Source: Lycium barbarum
Lineage: Eukaryota > Streptophyta > Magnoliopsida > Solanales > Solanaceae
Direction of reading: 5' to 3'
Assembly (NCBI RefSeq): GCF_019175385.1
Contig: NC_083347.1
Span: forward strand, 123,698,124-123,762,123
DNA: 64,000 nucleotides
Shown: in pieces, positions 35,001-53,896 of the stretch
Position numbering within the stretch: the first letter of the stretch is position 1
How the letters are laid out: every line of letters starts with the position of its first letter
The notes under the pieces: model-generated
What the model saw: only the letters and a program-made list of their open reading frames with translations
Told to the model about the DNA's origin: nothing
Database searches by the model: none
Program-made: the position numbers and the translations under genes

Positions 35001-38000
35001 ACAGCCTCTCTACCTACCAAGGTAGGGGTAAGATCTACGTACGCTCTACCCTCCCCAGACCCCCACTTGTGGGATAACACCGGGTATGTTGTTGTTGTTG
35101 ATTGATCATTCAAATGCTTTAAGAATGTGTATGTATATTAATACTCCCTCCATCCATTTTTATTTTTACTTGCCCATGTTTGACATGGCACACCCTTGAG
35201 AGAAGAAGAAACCGTGTAACGATCTTATTTGTATAAATGGTACTTCGAGCTTGGAACGAGCATGAAGAGATTAACTACACTTCTTTATCTTTTGAGTTGT
35301 TCTGCTTGATTGGAAGTAATTAATAAAATAATAATTTTAATAAATCACCCTTTGAATATAATAAATTCAATGTTTTGGGAAATGCATAGGGAAATGATTA
35401 TAGTTAATAAGAGTGGTAAAATTAGGAACTATGTAATAAATTATGTCTTGGTTTTCCAAACTAGACAAGTAAAAGTGGACATCTATATATAGTATAGTGG
35501 ACAGAGGGAGTAATTCATATCTATTTTTATCTATATTATATTAAAAGTCGGAACCCCAAAACCTAAAAGTTAAATTACTTAAATAATACCATCCTTATTT
35601 TATTTTATTTTTGAGAAACATAATACCATCCTTATTAACCTACACCCTTATTTAATTGAAAGAAACTAACGCCTACAAAGGGAAGCCAAAGTGTCATCTG
35701 AAGTTTGAAAAAAAAAAAACTTTTCTTCATAATGTTGCGATTTTTGTTTTTGAAATCGCCAAAGACGAAGTATCGAATTTCTATATTAAAACTTTTCCTC
35801 ATATCTTCGTTTTAATAATATTGATATTATTATTCTTCAAATCGTTTAATGCTTAACTCGACAACACGTGCAATCCACGCATCAAAAAACTAGTCATATT
35901 TAAGGCCGACAACTGAATAAAGTCTTAAGAGTGAAGTTAGGAGGTGAGCATCTGCCTCTGGATTAACAGGCCGGGAATCAAGAGGTCGAGCATTGCACAA
36001 TAGCACCTTCTTCATGAACACCACCTGATAATGACTATCCTGTCCCTTATTAACACTAGGCAATAATTCAAGACGAATGAGTGTGTTAACACCATTACTT
36101 CCTAAAAAGGTTATTGCAAATGCACGACTATGGAGAATTGTTCATAGCGACTAATCTGGAGGAGCCACTATACAACCTCAGACAACGAAAGAATGAGGAG
36201 AGACAATAGAGTGACGGCGAAAACAAGAGAAACGAAGAGAACAAATAGAGCAAGGTTCAAGTTAGTAGATCATAGTTTAAAAAGAAAACACAAAATAGGT
36301 GACGCTGAAGTAGCATCCATAGCAATAACAATCAGAAAACTAAAGGAGGAGTAAAAAGGCTTCCCTCGACATGTTGGACGGACATGAGAATATCTAAGAC
36401 ACCTTGTATAACCATGAGCTTTTAATGGTTACAGTTTCGAGTACTATTTACTATTATTTTATTGTTTCCGCAATCATTTATGATCATTACAAACTTAAGC
36501 AACAAAGTGAGCTATGAACTCATTTTCTTTGGTGAGCTCTGCATACAAGGATCCTATAAAAGCTTATTTTTTCATTATTTTTTCAAACAAACCTAGAGAC
36601 GGATCAACATTCTTCGGAAATGCTTTCTTCTGAAGGATTGATTAGCATACCGGGAGCTCAAGGACAGCAAAAAATCAACTATCCGAATAGATCTTAGGTC
36701 TTCATTTGATAACGATGTTTACGTATTTAGGTTCCAATAGATTGCCATAACCTGAGTGTCTAAACAAAGTCTCCAATTCCTTCTAAAGACCAATTGTTAA
36801 AAAAGAAGGCAGCAACAAAACCTGTGACAACAAGAATAATTTTCCTAGGGAACATTTTAATTAAGGTTTAACGAAAGTGCTAGGAGAATGACATTACCTT
36901 ATTTGAAATAGGTGTAAATTCCCCTCGGAACGTACTTGTTATTTATTCGTTCCTCCTTTCACTACTTTTCTAGCAGCATTTCGTCTTTGTAGGTTAGGGG
37001 TTTTGGTTATAAATTCTTTTTTGAATCTCTGAAACTCTTGGATAGGAGTAAATGTTAATTTCCTGATAAACAATATACAGTGGCAAGATGCAACTTCAAC
37101 CCTTCCAGCCCCAATACGACATTCCATTCCAATTATTCAAACCTATACTACTGTAATTCAAATCCCTAAGCTTCAATGGTACAGAACTGAGAACCCTGAT
37201 AAGACTATTCCACAGTCATACCTAACGCAACTCGTAGTACCAAAAAAAATAGGGCAGCACGGTGCACGAAGCATCCTGTGTTCACGCAGGATTCGGAGGA
37301 GGCCGCACCTTAATCTCAAAAATTGTAATAATTCAGTTCAAAATTACACTTGTAATAGTATTATCAAAAGTGAAAAGCGCAAAAAAGCTCTAAAGCCTTT
37401 GGCGCTTTAATCGCAAAGCGCAAATAAAGCGTGTGCTTTAATGAAGAAAAAAAAGGCGCAAATGGGGAAAACATACAATATATACTTTAGTCCAAGACAC
37501 TCATAATTATAAGCATGCTTTACAAATATATGGAGAAAGAAATTAAAAAAAATGCCTATAAAGTGAAATAGCAATTATTTAGTGTTGCCTCTTCAAGAAA
37601 CGGTAATTGGCAAGGAAAAGTATGTCTTAGAGACTTGATGACGACACTGAAGCCCATAAAGCGAGGCAAAGCCTTCAAGCTCAAAACTTTTACTCCCTCC
37701 GTCCTATTATAAGTGTCACCTTAGCCAAAAACACGCATATTAAGAAACCAATAATACAATATAAAGTTTACCAAATTACCTCTATATAATAAAAATAAAT
37801 TACTTTTACCTTTTGATTAGATCATGCACAAAAAGTAAACCTTTCGACATAATCTAACAATTCCAGCTTACTACGTCATTTTTCCAACCATCATTTAGAT
37901 GTTACTTTATTGTCTAAGTATATAATTGAAAAAAAAAAACTAGTCAATTTATGTCTTGGTTTCCTCATGTAACACTTATTATGGGACGGAGGGAGTAATA

Positions 38001-38665
38001 ATTGAGTTCAGAATTACACAAACATTTTATTAATTTTCTACAAAATTACATCCATACAACCAACTAGACTTCCATTTAGACAGATAGATCATCCACGTAG
38101 CACTAAGAGCCTGTTTGGATGGGCTTAAAATAAGCAGCTTATAAGCTAGAAACCGCTTATAAGCCAAAAAAAAATAAGCTAGGGTAGGCTAACTGGCTAA
38201 CTTTTTTTTTTTTTTTTGGCTTATAAGCTGTTTTCAACTTATAAGCTACTTAAGATAAGCTAAGTCAAACGGGCACAATTATTTTTTTAGGCTTATTTTA
38301 TGCACAAAATGACTTTAAGCTGGCCAGTCAAACACTCAAAAAAAAAAGCTGAAAACAGCTTATAAGCCAGTCCAAACGGGCTCTAAGAAGCTTCACTTTA
38401 TAAACCTAACAAAATTTAAGGGTAACGTATCAAAATTCAAAATGATAAGGGCACTCAACTAACCAGCGAAAGCATAATGAACATGAAGGGAAGGTCCAAG
38501 GAGTGTTGGCGGAGCTATAGCGTCGGCTGCATTAGCCGACGCGGCAGCTGCAGCCGCGGCTGAAGCAGCGGCGGCAGCGTTGCTGCTGCTTCCGCTGCCA
38601 AAAGGACGACCTCTTTTTGCGGCTGGAGTACCGGCTGCTGCGCCGCCGCTTTGCCGCTTGTTCAT
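29020..38665 (-). CDS. LFR: LFR: armadillo-repeat SWI/SNF chromatin-remodelling subunit, eight exons
   Basis: LFR (LEAF AND FLOWER RELATED) is a nuclear ARM-repeat protein of plant SWI/SNF complexes, needed for leaf and flower development. Minus-strand exons: 38665-38464, 31771-31602, 31498-31356, 31009-30753, 29955-29850, 29737-29599, 29503-29376, 29275-29020. All introns are GT-AG and all phases join, giving 1401 bases and 466 residues, close to the Arabidopsis length of about 460. Conserved stretches include KRGRPFGSG near the start, [78 protein letters not shown] and the end GIWGM. Exon 1 codes a long alanine-rich tract. A run of 16 A (minus strand) lies just before the ATG. Intron 1 is 6692 bases and intron 3 carries a hAT MITE. 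Confidence 0.96.
31112..31316. mobile_element. hAT-type MITE in LFR intron 3
   Basis: The unit at about 31122-31308 begins cagaggcggagccaggattt and ends gctccacccctg, with aaaggca repeated on both sides (31112-31118 and 31309-31315). It lies wholly within the intron between exons 3 and 4. Confidence 0.7.
34572..35100 (+). mobile_element. RTE-type LINE 3' fragment with TS-like tail
   Basis: From 34572 the + strand reads [20 protein letters not shown], then (after a gap of a few residues) [12 protein letters not shown], a stop, and [20 protein letters not shown], then [10 protein letters not shown]. This is the conserved end of RTE-type LINE ORF2, broken by one stop codon. It runs on to 34981-35100, which has the ggggtaagatctacgtacgc and cagacccccacttgtggga words and ends (GTT)n, the same tail as the TS SINE copies in this window. 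Confidence 0.8.
35142..35512. mobile_element. Stowaway (Tc1/mariner) MITE
   Basis: The element at 35144-35510 has inverted ends ctccctccatccatttttat and gtggacagagggag, flanked by TA on both sides. Confidence 0.85.
35529..35894 (+). mobile_element. Small non-autonomous Helitron
   Basis: The unit at 35530-35893 starts TC (tctatattatattaaaagtc) and ends CTAG, inserted between A (35529) and T (35894), as Helitrons do. A short hairpin (acgtg-caatc-cacgc) lies about 12 bases before the 3' end. No coding. The 5' word tctctactattttaaaag at about 33717 may be a second, partial copy. Confidence 0.65.
35890..36101 (-). pseudogene. Unidentified open frame in LFR intron 1
   Basis: On the minus strand, directly after an acceptor-like ttttttag, 70 codons stay open: [20 protein letters not shown], then [20 protein letters not shown], then [14 protein letters not shown] and a stop that falls inside the Helitron end at 35890-35893. 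The composition looks like real coding sequence, but I recognise no family. It could be a gene or element fragment cut by the Helitron insertion. It is not part of the LFR product. Confidence 0.35.
37691..37997. mobile_element. Stowaway (Tc1/mariner) MITE
   Basis: The element at 37693-37995 has ends ctccctccgtcctattataa and ttattatgggacggagggag, nearly perfect inverted copies flanked by TA. Confidence 0.9.
38104..38386. mobile_element. PIF/Harbinger (Tourist-like) MITE
   Basis: The 277-bp element (38107-38383) has inverted ends gagcctgtttggat and gtccaaacgggctc and the 3-bp duplication taa on both sides. The arms extend inward as aagctgcttataagc-like inverted repeats. It sits in LFR intron 1, about 80 bases from the 5' splice site. 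Confidence 0.9.
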
Positions 38666-38667
38666 CC

Positions 38668-38683
38668 TTTTTTTTTTTTTTTT
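38668..38683 (-). promoter_or_regulatory. A16 tract in the LFR 5' leader
   Basis: On the minus strand, sixteen adenines end two bases before the LFR start codon (context AAGGATGAAC). Plant mRNA leaders with A-rich tracts can influence ribosome loading; that role is inference here. Confidence 0.4.
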
Positions 38684-38847
38684 CTTTCCCGCTTATTTCA
38701 GGCCACTGTGATAGTGTGATGTATTCGAGGTGTGTGTGTGGGAGAATAAATGATGGAAATAATTGGGTCGGGTTTTCATATATGTCCAAACAATGAGCCC
38801 ATTATTGTAACCGCTTGTTTGGATGGTTGTTATTGTTTTAATTTAAA

Positions 38848-39090
38848 TACTCCCTCGGTGTAGTTTTACTTGACACGTTATTAAGGAGTCAAAAATAGAA
38901 TGACAATTTTACTATATTATCATCTGAATATAATAAATGCAGTGTTTTGGGAGATGCAATGAGAAATGATTGTGGTAAATAATAGGGTAAATTAGGAACT
39001 AAATGTCAAATTTTGTCTTGATTTTCTAAACTGGATAAGTGGACATCTATTTTTAATATAAAGGATAAGTAAAAATGGACGGAGAGAGTA
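38848..39090. mobile_element. Stowaway MITE
   Basis: The element at 38850-39088 has ends ctccctcggtgtagttttac and aaaaatggacggagagag and TA on both sides. It lies within 200 bases upstream of the LFR start codon, so it may sit in the promoter. Confidence 0.85.
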
Positions 39091-39274
39091 CTATATTTAT
39101 TTTGATTGTTATTTAAATTTTATTGTATATCTATCGTTGTATAACAATGAAAAATCTCATTTTATGTAACACGAATTTGGTATGATAGTTTCACTACCTT
39201 ATTTCTCCTTTCGGCTATCCACGAAAACCACTGTGATAGTGTGTGGGTGAATATAAATAACGAGACAATGGGTC

Positions 39275-39990
39275 GAGTTTTCATTTTTTTGCGCGGATTG
39301 CCCTTCTTTTAGGGTGGTCTTTAAATTTTTCCCCTCATATTTGTGGTCTTTAAGTTTTGCCCTTTGCTTGGAAAGGTGGGCAAATACCTAAGGTTCTAAA
39401 TTCGAACCCCTGCTCAGGCATAAAATAAAAATAAAAATTTCGCAAGGCAAAGCTGGGGGCGAGTATGCCGGATCCGGCATACAATCCTTAAGGAAAAACT
39501 AAAGTTATGCCGCCTTATGGGGCAGACTTTTAGTTAAGGCATAACCAAAAGTATGCCCCATAAGGTAAGAACTTTTCCTTAAGGCAAACTTTTAGTTATG
39601 CCTTAAGGAAAAGTTCTGCCTTATGGGGCGCACTTTTAGTTATGTCATATGGGGCACACTTTTAGTTAAGGCATAACTAAAAAGTTTACCTTGAAAAGTA
39701 AAAAAAAAAAATACTCAAGGCAAAGTCTGCCCCCTCCGGCAGACTCTTAGTTAAACATAGCTAAGAGTCTGCCCCCTCCGACAGACTCTTAGTTAAACAT
39801 AGCTAAGAGTCTGCCGGAGGAGGCATAGTGAAATTCAAACTCTGTTTTGCGAATTTTTTTAAAATTTTTGACTGAGCGGGGGTTCGAACTTGGAACTCAG
39901 TTTTAGCCGAAGGGCCAAATTGAAAGACCATAAATATGAGGGGCAAAAGTTAAAGACCACCCCAAAAGAAGGGCTATTCGCGAGTTTTCA
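39275..39990. mobile_element. Mutator-like fold-back MITE with internal palindromes
   Basis: The 698-bp element (39284-39981) has ends gcgcggattgcccttctttt and aaaagaagggctattcgc, continued inward by ggtctttaa/ttaaagacc arms. A perfect 9-bp duplication gagttttca lies at 39275-39283 and 39982-39990. The core is a nest of short palindromes and repeats (tgccggatccggca, tctgccccctccggcagact, cttagttaaacatagctaag). Relatives lie at 44712-45195 and 61593-62671. Confidence 0.9.
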
Positions 39991-40086
39991 TACAAGTCCA
40001 TTAACATTGGGCCCATTGTTGTAAGGGTCATTTGCACTTTTTCCTTATGTTGTGCTGATCTTTTAAATTTTGGCCCTCGAAACAAA

Positions 40087-40333
40087 TACTCAGCCGTTTC
40101 AATTTAAGTGTCTTAGTTTGACTAGACAGAAAATTTAAGAAATAAAAAGGGATTTTTGAATCTTGTTGTCATAATTAAAGATGTGTAATATACTAAATTG
40201 CATTTGAATTTTATGATTTTAAATTTGTCATGTAGAACGTTTGAATTGTCAACTTACTAAATATCAAAAAAGATTCTCTCTTTAAGACATACCAAAAAGG
40301 AAAATAAAGACACTTATTGAGATGGAGGGAGTA
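40087..40333. mobile_element. Stowaway MITE
   Basis: The element at 40089-40331 has ends ctcagccgtttcaatttaag and acttattgagatggagggag and TA on both sides. It is flanked by a further, decayed copy of the ggtctttaa fold-back family (40030-40080 and 40425-40475), so it inserted into that older element. Confidence 0.8.
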
Positions 40334-40499
40334 ATTTTTGGCGGGACATAAATTTATATTTTCGCTTCATAATATCTGACAAATTATGTCGTATCCTAAT
40401 AAAACTTATGCTCCGCTAAGTATAAATTCAAAGGACAAAAACTAAAGACCATTCCATTTGAAGGACAAACCGTGCAATTTCTTCTAGATGAATCCATGG

Positions 40500-41831
40500 A
40501 ATAAAGAGTTAATTTCACTACGTGGCCTATTTGCACAAAGCCTTATTGCATTATAGTTTATCTTTTTTTATGTATGAGAATGGTATGAAATGTGTATATC
40601 TCGCTCAAGACTTAGAATTTCATTCACATTTTGTGTATGAAAAACTATATTAAAAATTTCGCTAACACATACGCATTTCATACAGCTTTCATACACAAAA
40701 ATTTGAGGTAATTTTTTAAGCCTTTAAGCAAAAAAAAAAAAAAAAAAAAAAAGTTTTTTTTAAAGCTTAAAATATTTTTAAAAACGAAAAATATATGAAA
40801 ATCCGTCATGTTTTGTAAAAAATCGTTATGTTTTGTAAATAAGGAAAACTATTGTTACGTTTCGTAAAAATTTCTCCTAACATGTATATATACGTAATTT
40901 TCCCTTATTTATACTAGGGTTAAGTTGAAGCTAATAATTGCCTAAATAACCGTAAAACTAGGCCTTAAGATAGCTTGGGCTGAATTTACGTAATCTGAAC
41001 ATGACTGAAACTCTCATTATGCATTTGCAAACTTTTTTTTTTTTTTTTTGCTACCTCATGATCGTGAACTAGGTTAGCAATCGCGGTCTATTGCTAGCTG
41101 ACCTCCTTTGATCTTTTGGACTTTTAATCGTCTGGGAGCTGAGGTTCTTCTATTTGAATACCACATTAACATATTGTAGATTTTAATGTCTCTTTTGTGG
41201 CCTTCCTAAGCTCCCAAAGTCTTTATGATTACTTGAAGATCTTCAAGTCCATGCTGAAATAAGGAAATGTGGCAGCTAGATTGTTTTGAGATTTACAGAA
41301 GAAAGGAAGATTAGGAAGTTTTCTATAAGAAATCATCCATTTGGTTGTAATTAAATCTATGTGCTTCAACATTTTGCACCTTAATTTACATGTTTTTCAA
41401 CTCTTTTTTAACAGAGTAAGATTGTTTATAGACCTGAATTTGAAGATTTCTTGAAGCATTCGACTTTGTAGGGTAATCTACTGATAATCTTTTACAAGAG
41501 AACTTAGGAGAACTTCCAACTCTTGTTGTTCTCTAGATCTCTAGAGCAATTTAGCTAGTACACTTATACAAAAAATCAATGATTAATATTACAGAGCAAA
41601 ATAAGGCTGCATGTGATACACCCCAAGATGGCTATCAAGCTTACGGATCCAACCTTGTATTAAAATATTGCTTGAAGTACTTTGAAGATGTATGGAAGGA
41701 GGATTTGAGGCTTGAAGGGATGCTAAAGTGGAAGTACAAGACTCCACTTGGAAGAATACGTGGAGCATGGAAAAAGAGGTCATTTATGCAAAGGGATTAT
41801 TTTTAAAACACAAGGTCATATGCTAAAGAAG
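40500..41831. other. Intergenic, no firm gene
   Basis: Contains A/T homopolymers (about 40730-40752, 41033-41050). A 75-codon frame at 41579-41806 (KYFEDVWKEDLRLEGMLKWK) is unrecognised and has no supporting context. Confidence 0.5.
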
Positions 41832-42552
41832 ACTAAGACCTCATTTGTTTGCACTTATTAGATGTATGAATCTGAATGGTTCAGACCTTAAGCTATTAAG
41901 TGCATTTATTTGCATTAAAATCTAAGCACTTATTGAGTCTGAATAGGTCCTAATCATTAAGATCTTGAACCAATTCTTAATATCATTAAGAGGTATTTTT
42001 GTATGAAACTTTTTATTACCAACTCCAACCCCAACCCTCCACCTCAACCCCACCCACTCTCCAGCTCAACCCCACCCACTCTCCACTCCAACCCCACCCA
42101 TCCACCTTAACCCCACCCCACCACCCACCCACCCTCCACTCCAACCCCCACTCCCCCTTCCCACCACATCCACCCTACCACCAACCCCAGTCCCATCCTA
42201 CACCACCCACCCCCACTCCCCACTACGCCTCACCCCAACTGCCCACCACCCAGTCACCCCTCCACCCCATTCACCACCCACCACGACTACAAAACATCTC
42301 CACCATTAATAGTGAACATAAATGCTTCATTTTTTTAAATTAAATTTGTATTTATTTTCTACTATTTAGTTACTTTTAAATTTGAATTGCATATTTATTA
42401 TGTTTAAATAAATACATTATGCACATTCAGATATTGAAAAACAAACAGTCTTAATCATTTAGTGTTCAGACCTAGAGACAACATCTTAATCATTCAGATG
42501 TACATTCAGATTTAGACGTCTTAATCTTAATGAAAACAAATGAGGACTAAGA
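41832..42552. mobile_element. Large MITE with a C-rich core
   Basis: The element at 41839-42545 has inverted ends cctcatttgtttgcacttat and aatgaaaacaaatgagg and the direct repeat actaaga on both sides. Subterminal words (attcagat, tcttaatcatt) also pair. The centre (42010-42300) is an almost purine-free C/T/A run of ccaaccccacccactc units. The Pro/Thr/His-rich frame this creates (41999-42343) is not taken as a gene. Confidence 0.75.
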
Positions 42553-43879
42553 AGACCCTTATTTCATTAAGGTAGTTTTGTAATAATCATTATTAATCTT
42601 TATTCTTAACCTAGTATAAATACTACACTATGCCATTTTATGAGGGTTAGATTATGTTGATGTAAGAAAGATTGAGCAAGTGCTCTTTGTGAGGATTTTT
42701 AGGAATTCCTCTTTCTTTTTATATTGAACCCTTTGACTACTTTGGGTGAGTGAATTCAAGTATGAGTTCAAGTTTCTATCATTCCTTGGTTTATTCTAAT
42801 AGTTAAATGCATATTTGATTGTTAGTTAAACCTTTCTCTCATATTTCTTCCTTAATTTCTATCTATCCTACTTGTGTTGTTTAATTCCGTGTTTTTCTAA
42901 TTTGAATCGTATCAACGTGTAATTAATGTTCCTTCTGAACTATCAAAACTCGAGGAAACAAATCATGATATGCGTGAAGGACTGTAAATGAAGCTGAGAA
43001 AAAATGGAACTGGAAAAGGGTAGTTTGAAGAGTTCATTTCCTGTTATTTTCAAAAGTTTAAACATTATTTTACAAAAGGGTATATTAGCAACATAAATAA
43101 AGTTTAGTATTTAAAATTAATTTGATTACAAGAGAATCAAAACAAGGGAAGTTAGTGTAAAGGGAACTAAGTATTCAAATCTGGAGGGAGGTTTTTGAAA
43201 TTATTCCATAAGTTTATTATTTAAAAAAAAATTGAATGTGACATGGCATGCCAACTAAGAGAGAAGGAGAGTTTTGTAATATTTAGTATTTTTTGAGGAA
43301 AATATGGATAGTTGAGTGATATTCTAGTCGTAAAAGAAATAAAAATGATACTAGGAGACAATTGTCAAAACATGAGTGTTTTTTTTAGGGAATTAACTCT
43401 CATAACCACGATTTCAATCAAAATCTCGAAGGACAATCAATCAATTTAGATCAGTTTTTCCTGTTGAATCAATTTAAATGGGTTTAATTGGGTTGATGGG
43501 TTGAATATTTTAAATTGTGACCAAATTTAATTGGAGGAAAAAACACGTATGCGCCATAAAGAAAATTAAGGTGGCACATGTAAATTTAACGAATTAGAGA
43601 TAAATATAATTTTCTTTTCAAGTGTACATGACAAATCTGACTCTTTTTTCATAAAATAATTGTCTAGTCATCTCCTTCTTCCTTTTTATCCTTTGAATAT
43701 TTTACTCAAATAAAATTCCCAATTTCTTCATCAAAAAGGCAGTTTCACAGATCAAAAAAGTCCAATTATTTCCTAACCAAAATCATACATTTTGTTAGCT
43801 TCTTCTTCTTCTCCTTCCTCTATTGTGTTTCTTTCTTCTCAGCTTATTCTTCTTCAATACTCAATAGCATTCTTTTGCT

Positions 43880-44065
43880 ATGTTTAAAATTTAACTCATC
43901 TAATACGATGTTCGGTTTACAATTTAGAAATTCGCATAACTAATACATGAATAACTAAACTCACATAACTAATCACTACATAAAATAATATATAAATTCT
44001 CTCGTAACTAATTCATGTATTATTACAACCTGCATAACTCTAACCGGCTACCAAACGACTCCTAA
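43880..44065. mobile_element. MITE of the TCGTTTGGTA family
   Basis: Contains gcataactaatacatgaata and ends cggctaccaaacgactcct. It matches the right half of the copies at 23211 and 62780. The left end is unclear. Confidence 0.6.
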
Positions 44066-44702
44066 ATTATTATAATGTGTACAAATGAAAAAGCAAAAAA
44101 AGAAAAGAAGAAACGTCCTTTTGAATATTTTACTCTAAAAAAATTCCCATTTCTTCATTAATAAGGCAATTTCTCAGATCAAAAACCCAATTATTCATCA
44201 CCGATCGAATTACTCATCTTCGATCCTAATTTTCATAGTCACGATTTCATCAAAATTTCAAAGTCTAATCAATCAGCTTAGATCGATTTTTCCTTTTGGA
44301 TAGATTTAAATGACGATTTGGGTTTAATTGGGTTGACGATTTGAATATTTTAAATAGTGACCACATTTATTTGGAGGAAAAAACACATGAGCGTCACGTA
44401 ATTTACAATTTAACGAATTAGAGATGAGTAAAACGAAGGACAAATATATATATATATATATATATTTTTTTTTTTTTTGTTGGTCAAGTGCATCCCAAAT
44501 CCTGACCCTTTTTCCATAAAATAATTGTCTAATCATCTCCTTCTTCCTTTTATCCTATTGAATATTTTACTCCAAAATTCCCATTTATTCATCAAAAAGA
44601 CAATTTCTGAGATAAAAAATCTATTAATCATCACCGATCCCATTATTTTCATCTGATAATCACGATTTCATCAAAATCTCAAAGTCCAATCAATCAACTT
44701 AG

Positions 44703-45204
44703 ATCGCTTTTCATTTTTTTTTTTTTTTTTGTGGAGTGGCCTTCAAATGCACTGGTCTTTAATTATTGGCCCTCAAATTGTTAGTCTTTAATTTTTGTCC
44801 TTCGCCTAAAACTCTTAGATTTCGGGTTTGAACCCTCGCTCAATAAAAAAAAAATTGCCAGGTAGAACTTGGATTCGCAAGACAGAGTTTTGCCAACTTG
44901 GATTGACAAGGCAGAGTTTTGCCTGCAAAACCCTTCCTTAAGGTAGAATTCTGCCTAGTTTGAAACGAATTCTGCCTAGTTTGAAACTCTGCCTAAAGCG
45001 GCTGCACGCCTAACTTTGGCCCGAATAAGCCTAAGTTTGCTATAAAATTCTGCCTTGTGATTTTTTTTTGATTGAGCTGGAATTCAAATTCCAAATTTCA
45101 TGATATTAAGCAAAGAACAAAAAACTAAAGACCACAAATTTGAGGGACAAAAATTAAAGACCGCCCCAAAATAAGGACATTGCTGCGAATTGCCCATCGG
45201 TTTT
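44703..45204. mobile_element. Mutator-like fold-back MITE in the repeated promoter
   Basis: The element at 44712-45195 belongs to the ggtctttaatt / aattaaagacc family, with the imperfect 9-bp duplication atcgctttt / atcggtttt on its sides. It interrupts the copy of the ARFC1 leader nearest the gene. The internal word aaggcagagttttgcc is repeated. Confidence 0.75.
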
Positions 45205-45556
45205 TCCTTTTGGATCAATTTAAATGTCGAGTCGGGTTTAATTGGGTTGATTGACTGAATATTATAGTAACCACATTTAATTGACCACATTTTTTTTTTT
45301 AGAATTTAACGAATTGTAGAGGTAATACAACGACTAACAAATAGTAATAATTTTTTTTTTTAGATGGCCAAATTTGACCCTTTTTCGTAAAATAAATTGT
45401 CTAGCCATCTCCTTCTTCCTTTTTATCCTTTTAAATATTTTACTCAAATAAAATTCCCAATTTCTTCATCAAAAAGGCAATTTCTCAGATCAAAAATCCA
45501 ATTATTTCCTAACCGATCCAACTAAATCAATTTTTGGTTCCCGATCAGATCTATAA

Positions 45557-52772
<7,216 letters not shown>

Positions 52773-53896
52773 ACGGCGTCAGACAAATGAATATGTTTTT
52801 TTTTTTTAATGTATTCATGGGATTAATATGAAACTCCATGCCCTTGTTGTAAGTTTTTATGTGTACTTGATACTATCATATTGCATTTCCTTGAAGACCT
52901 GCTGGCTTTGATACATCTGACCCATTGTTTGGACAGTGAAAGGTATGACAAAGTCTATATCAACCGGAAATAGAGTTGGCAAAATGTAAAAGTAGGTGAT
53001 TTCACTCAGTGAGTGAGTTTGCATCAAACCTTACCCTTCTTAACTCTGTTTTCTCTATGTTATTTCAGCTTCATCTTTACCTCTCAACTCTGTTTTCTCT
53101 TCTATTTCTGATTCTCATTTGGATAGTGAAGGCCATAAATGTTCAAGGCTGACAAAATTGCATTTGATGTTGATGTACATTGGCAACAAGTTCTGATGGA
53201 TTACCTGCATTTTCAATCACAATTGTTGAAAAGATGCTGGCTATCTGTCACGATTTGACCGGAACCAGAGGTCAAATCCTAACGATCGTCATAACTTATT
53301 GTTAAGACAACTTTTGTCTAATCAAATAAGAAATTCTGGCAGCCCGTTGGAATTTTGTTCCAGATGGCGAAAAAGTTATCTTGCACTGTTTCTTTTAACG
53401 AGGTCAAAACTTAAAATAACGGAAGATCCTATCTGTTCAAACCACACTAACTTTGATTTGAACAATATTCGTTTATTGATTTAAATCATCTTAACTCACT
53501 TAAATATAATCCAAATAATTTATTGCCACAATTATGAGACTTCTCTATCTTTAATCACAATCTTAAGTTAAAATCATAGGAATAGAAAAAATTCATACTA
53601 AAACTAATACGTCTTGCATTGCACGAATTTAAATTAACCGAACCTCATCATTCGGATATCACAATATCCACATTATTAAAAAAGAAAACCTTTTGAATGG
53701 TAACGTGTTACGATAAACCGGTGCATCCAACGTGGTTGTTGCTACATGCCTTCAAGTGTCTTTTCAATGCACACGTGTCATCTTCTCATAATAATAATCC
53801 TTCATGCAAAAGTATACTACATACTACATACTACTACACTATTTTCATTTCTACATCATAATTTCCCGACTTAAAATCTACTCTCCAAAAGAAGAA
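52773..53896. other. Intergenic between ARFC1 and the first proline-rich gene
   Basis: At about 53248 the words tgtcacgatttgaccggaac resemble the start of a Solanaceae gypsy LTR, but no matching end was found. The frame 53299-53484 is not supported. Confidence 0.5.

Larger units (their letters stand above)
31772..38463 (-). other. LFR intron 1 (6.7 kb), repeat-filled
   Basis: GT-AG intron separating the alanine-rich first exon from the ARM-repeat exons. It contains a short-element end with a poly-T run at about 32461-32580, a LINE fragment with tail (34572-35100), a Stowaway MITE (35144-35510), a Helitron (35530-35893), an unidentified open frame (35890-36101), a second Stowaway (37693-37995) and a PIF/Harbinger MITE (38107-38383). 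The remaining sequence shows nothing I recognise. Confidence 0.85.

Noticed and set aside
41999..42343. 114-codon Pro/Thr/His-rich frame
   Set aside because: Product of a C-rich simple array inside a MITE; no start context or conservation signal.
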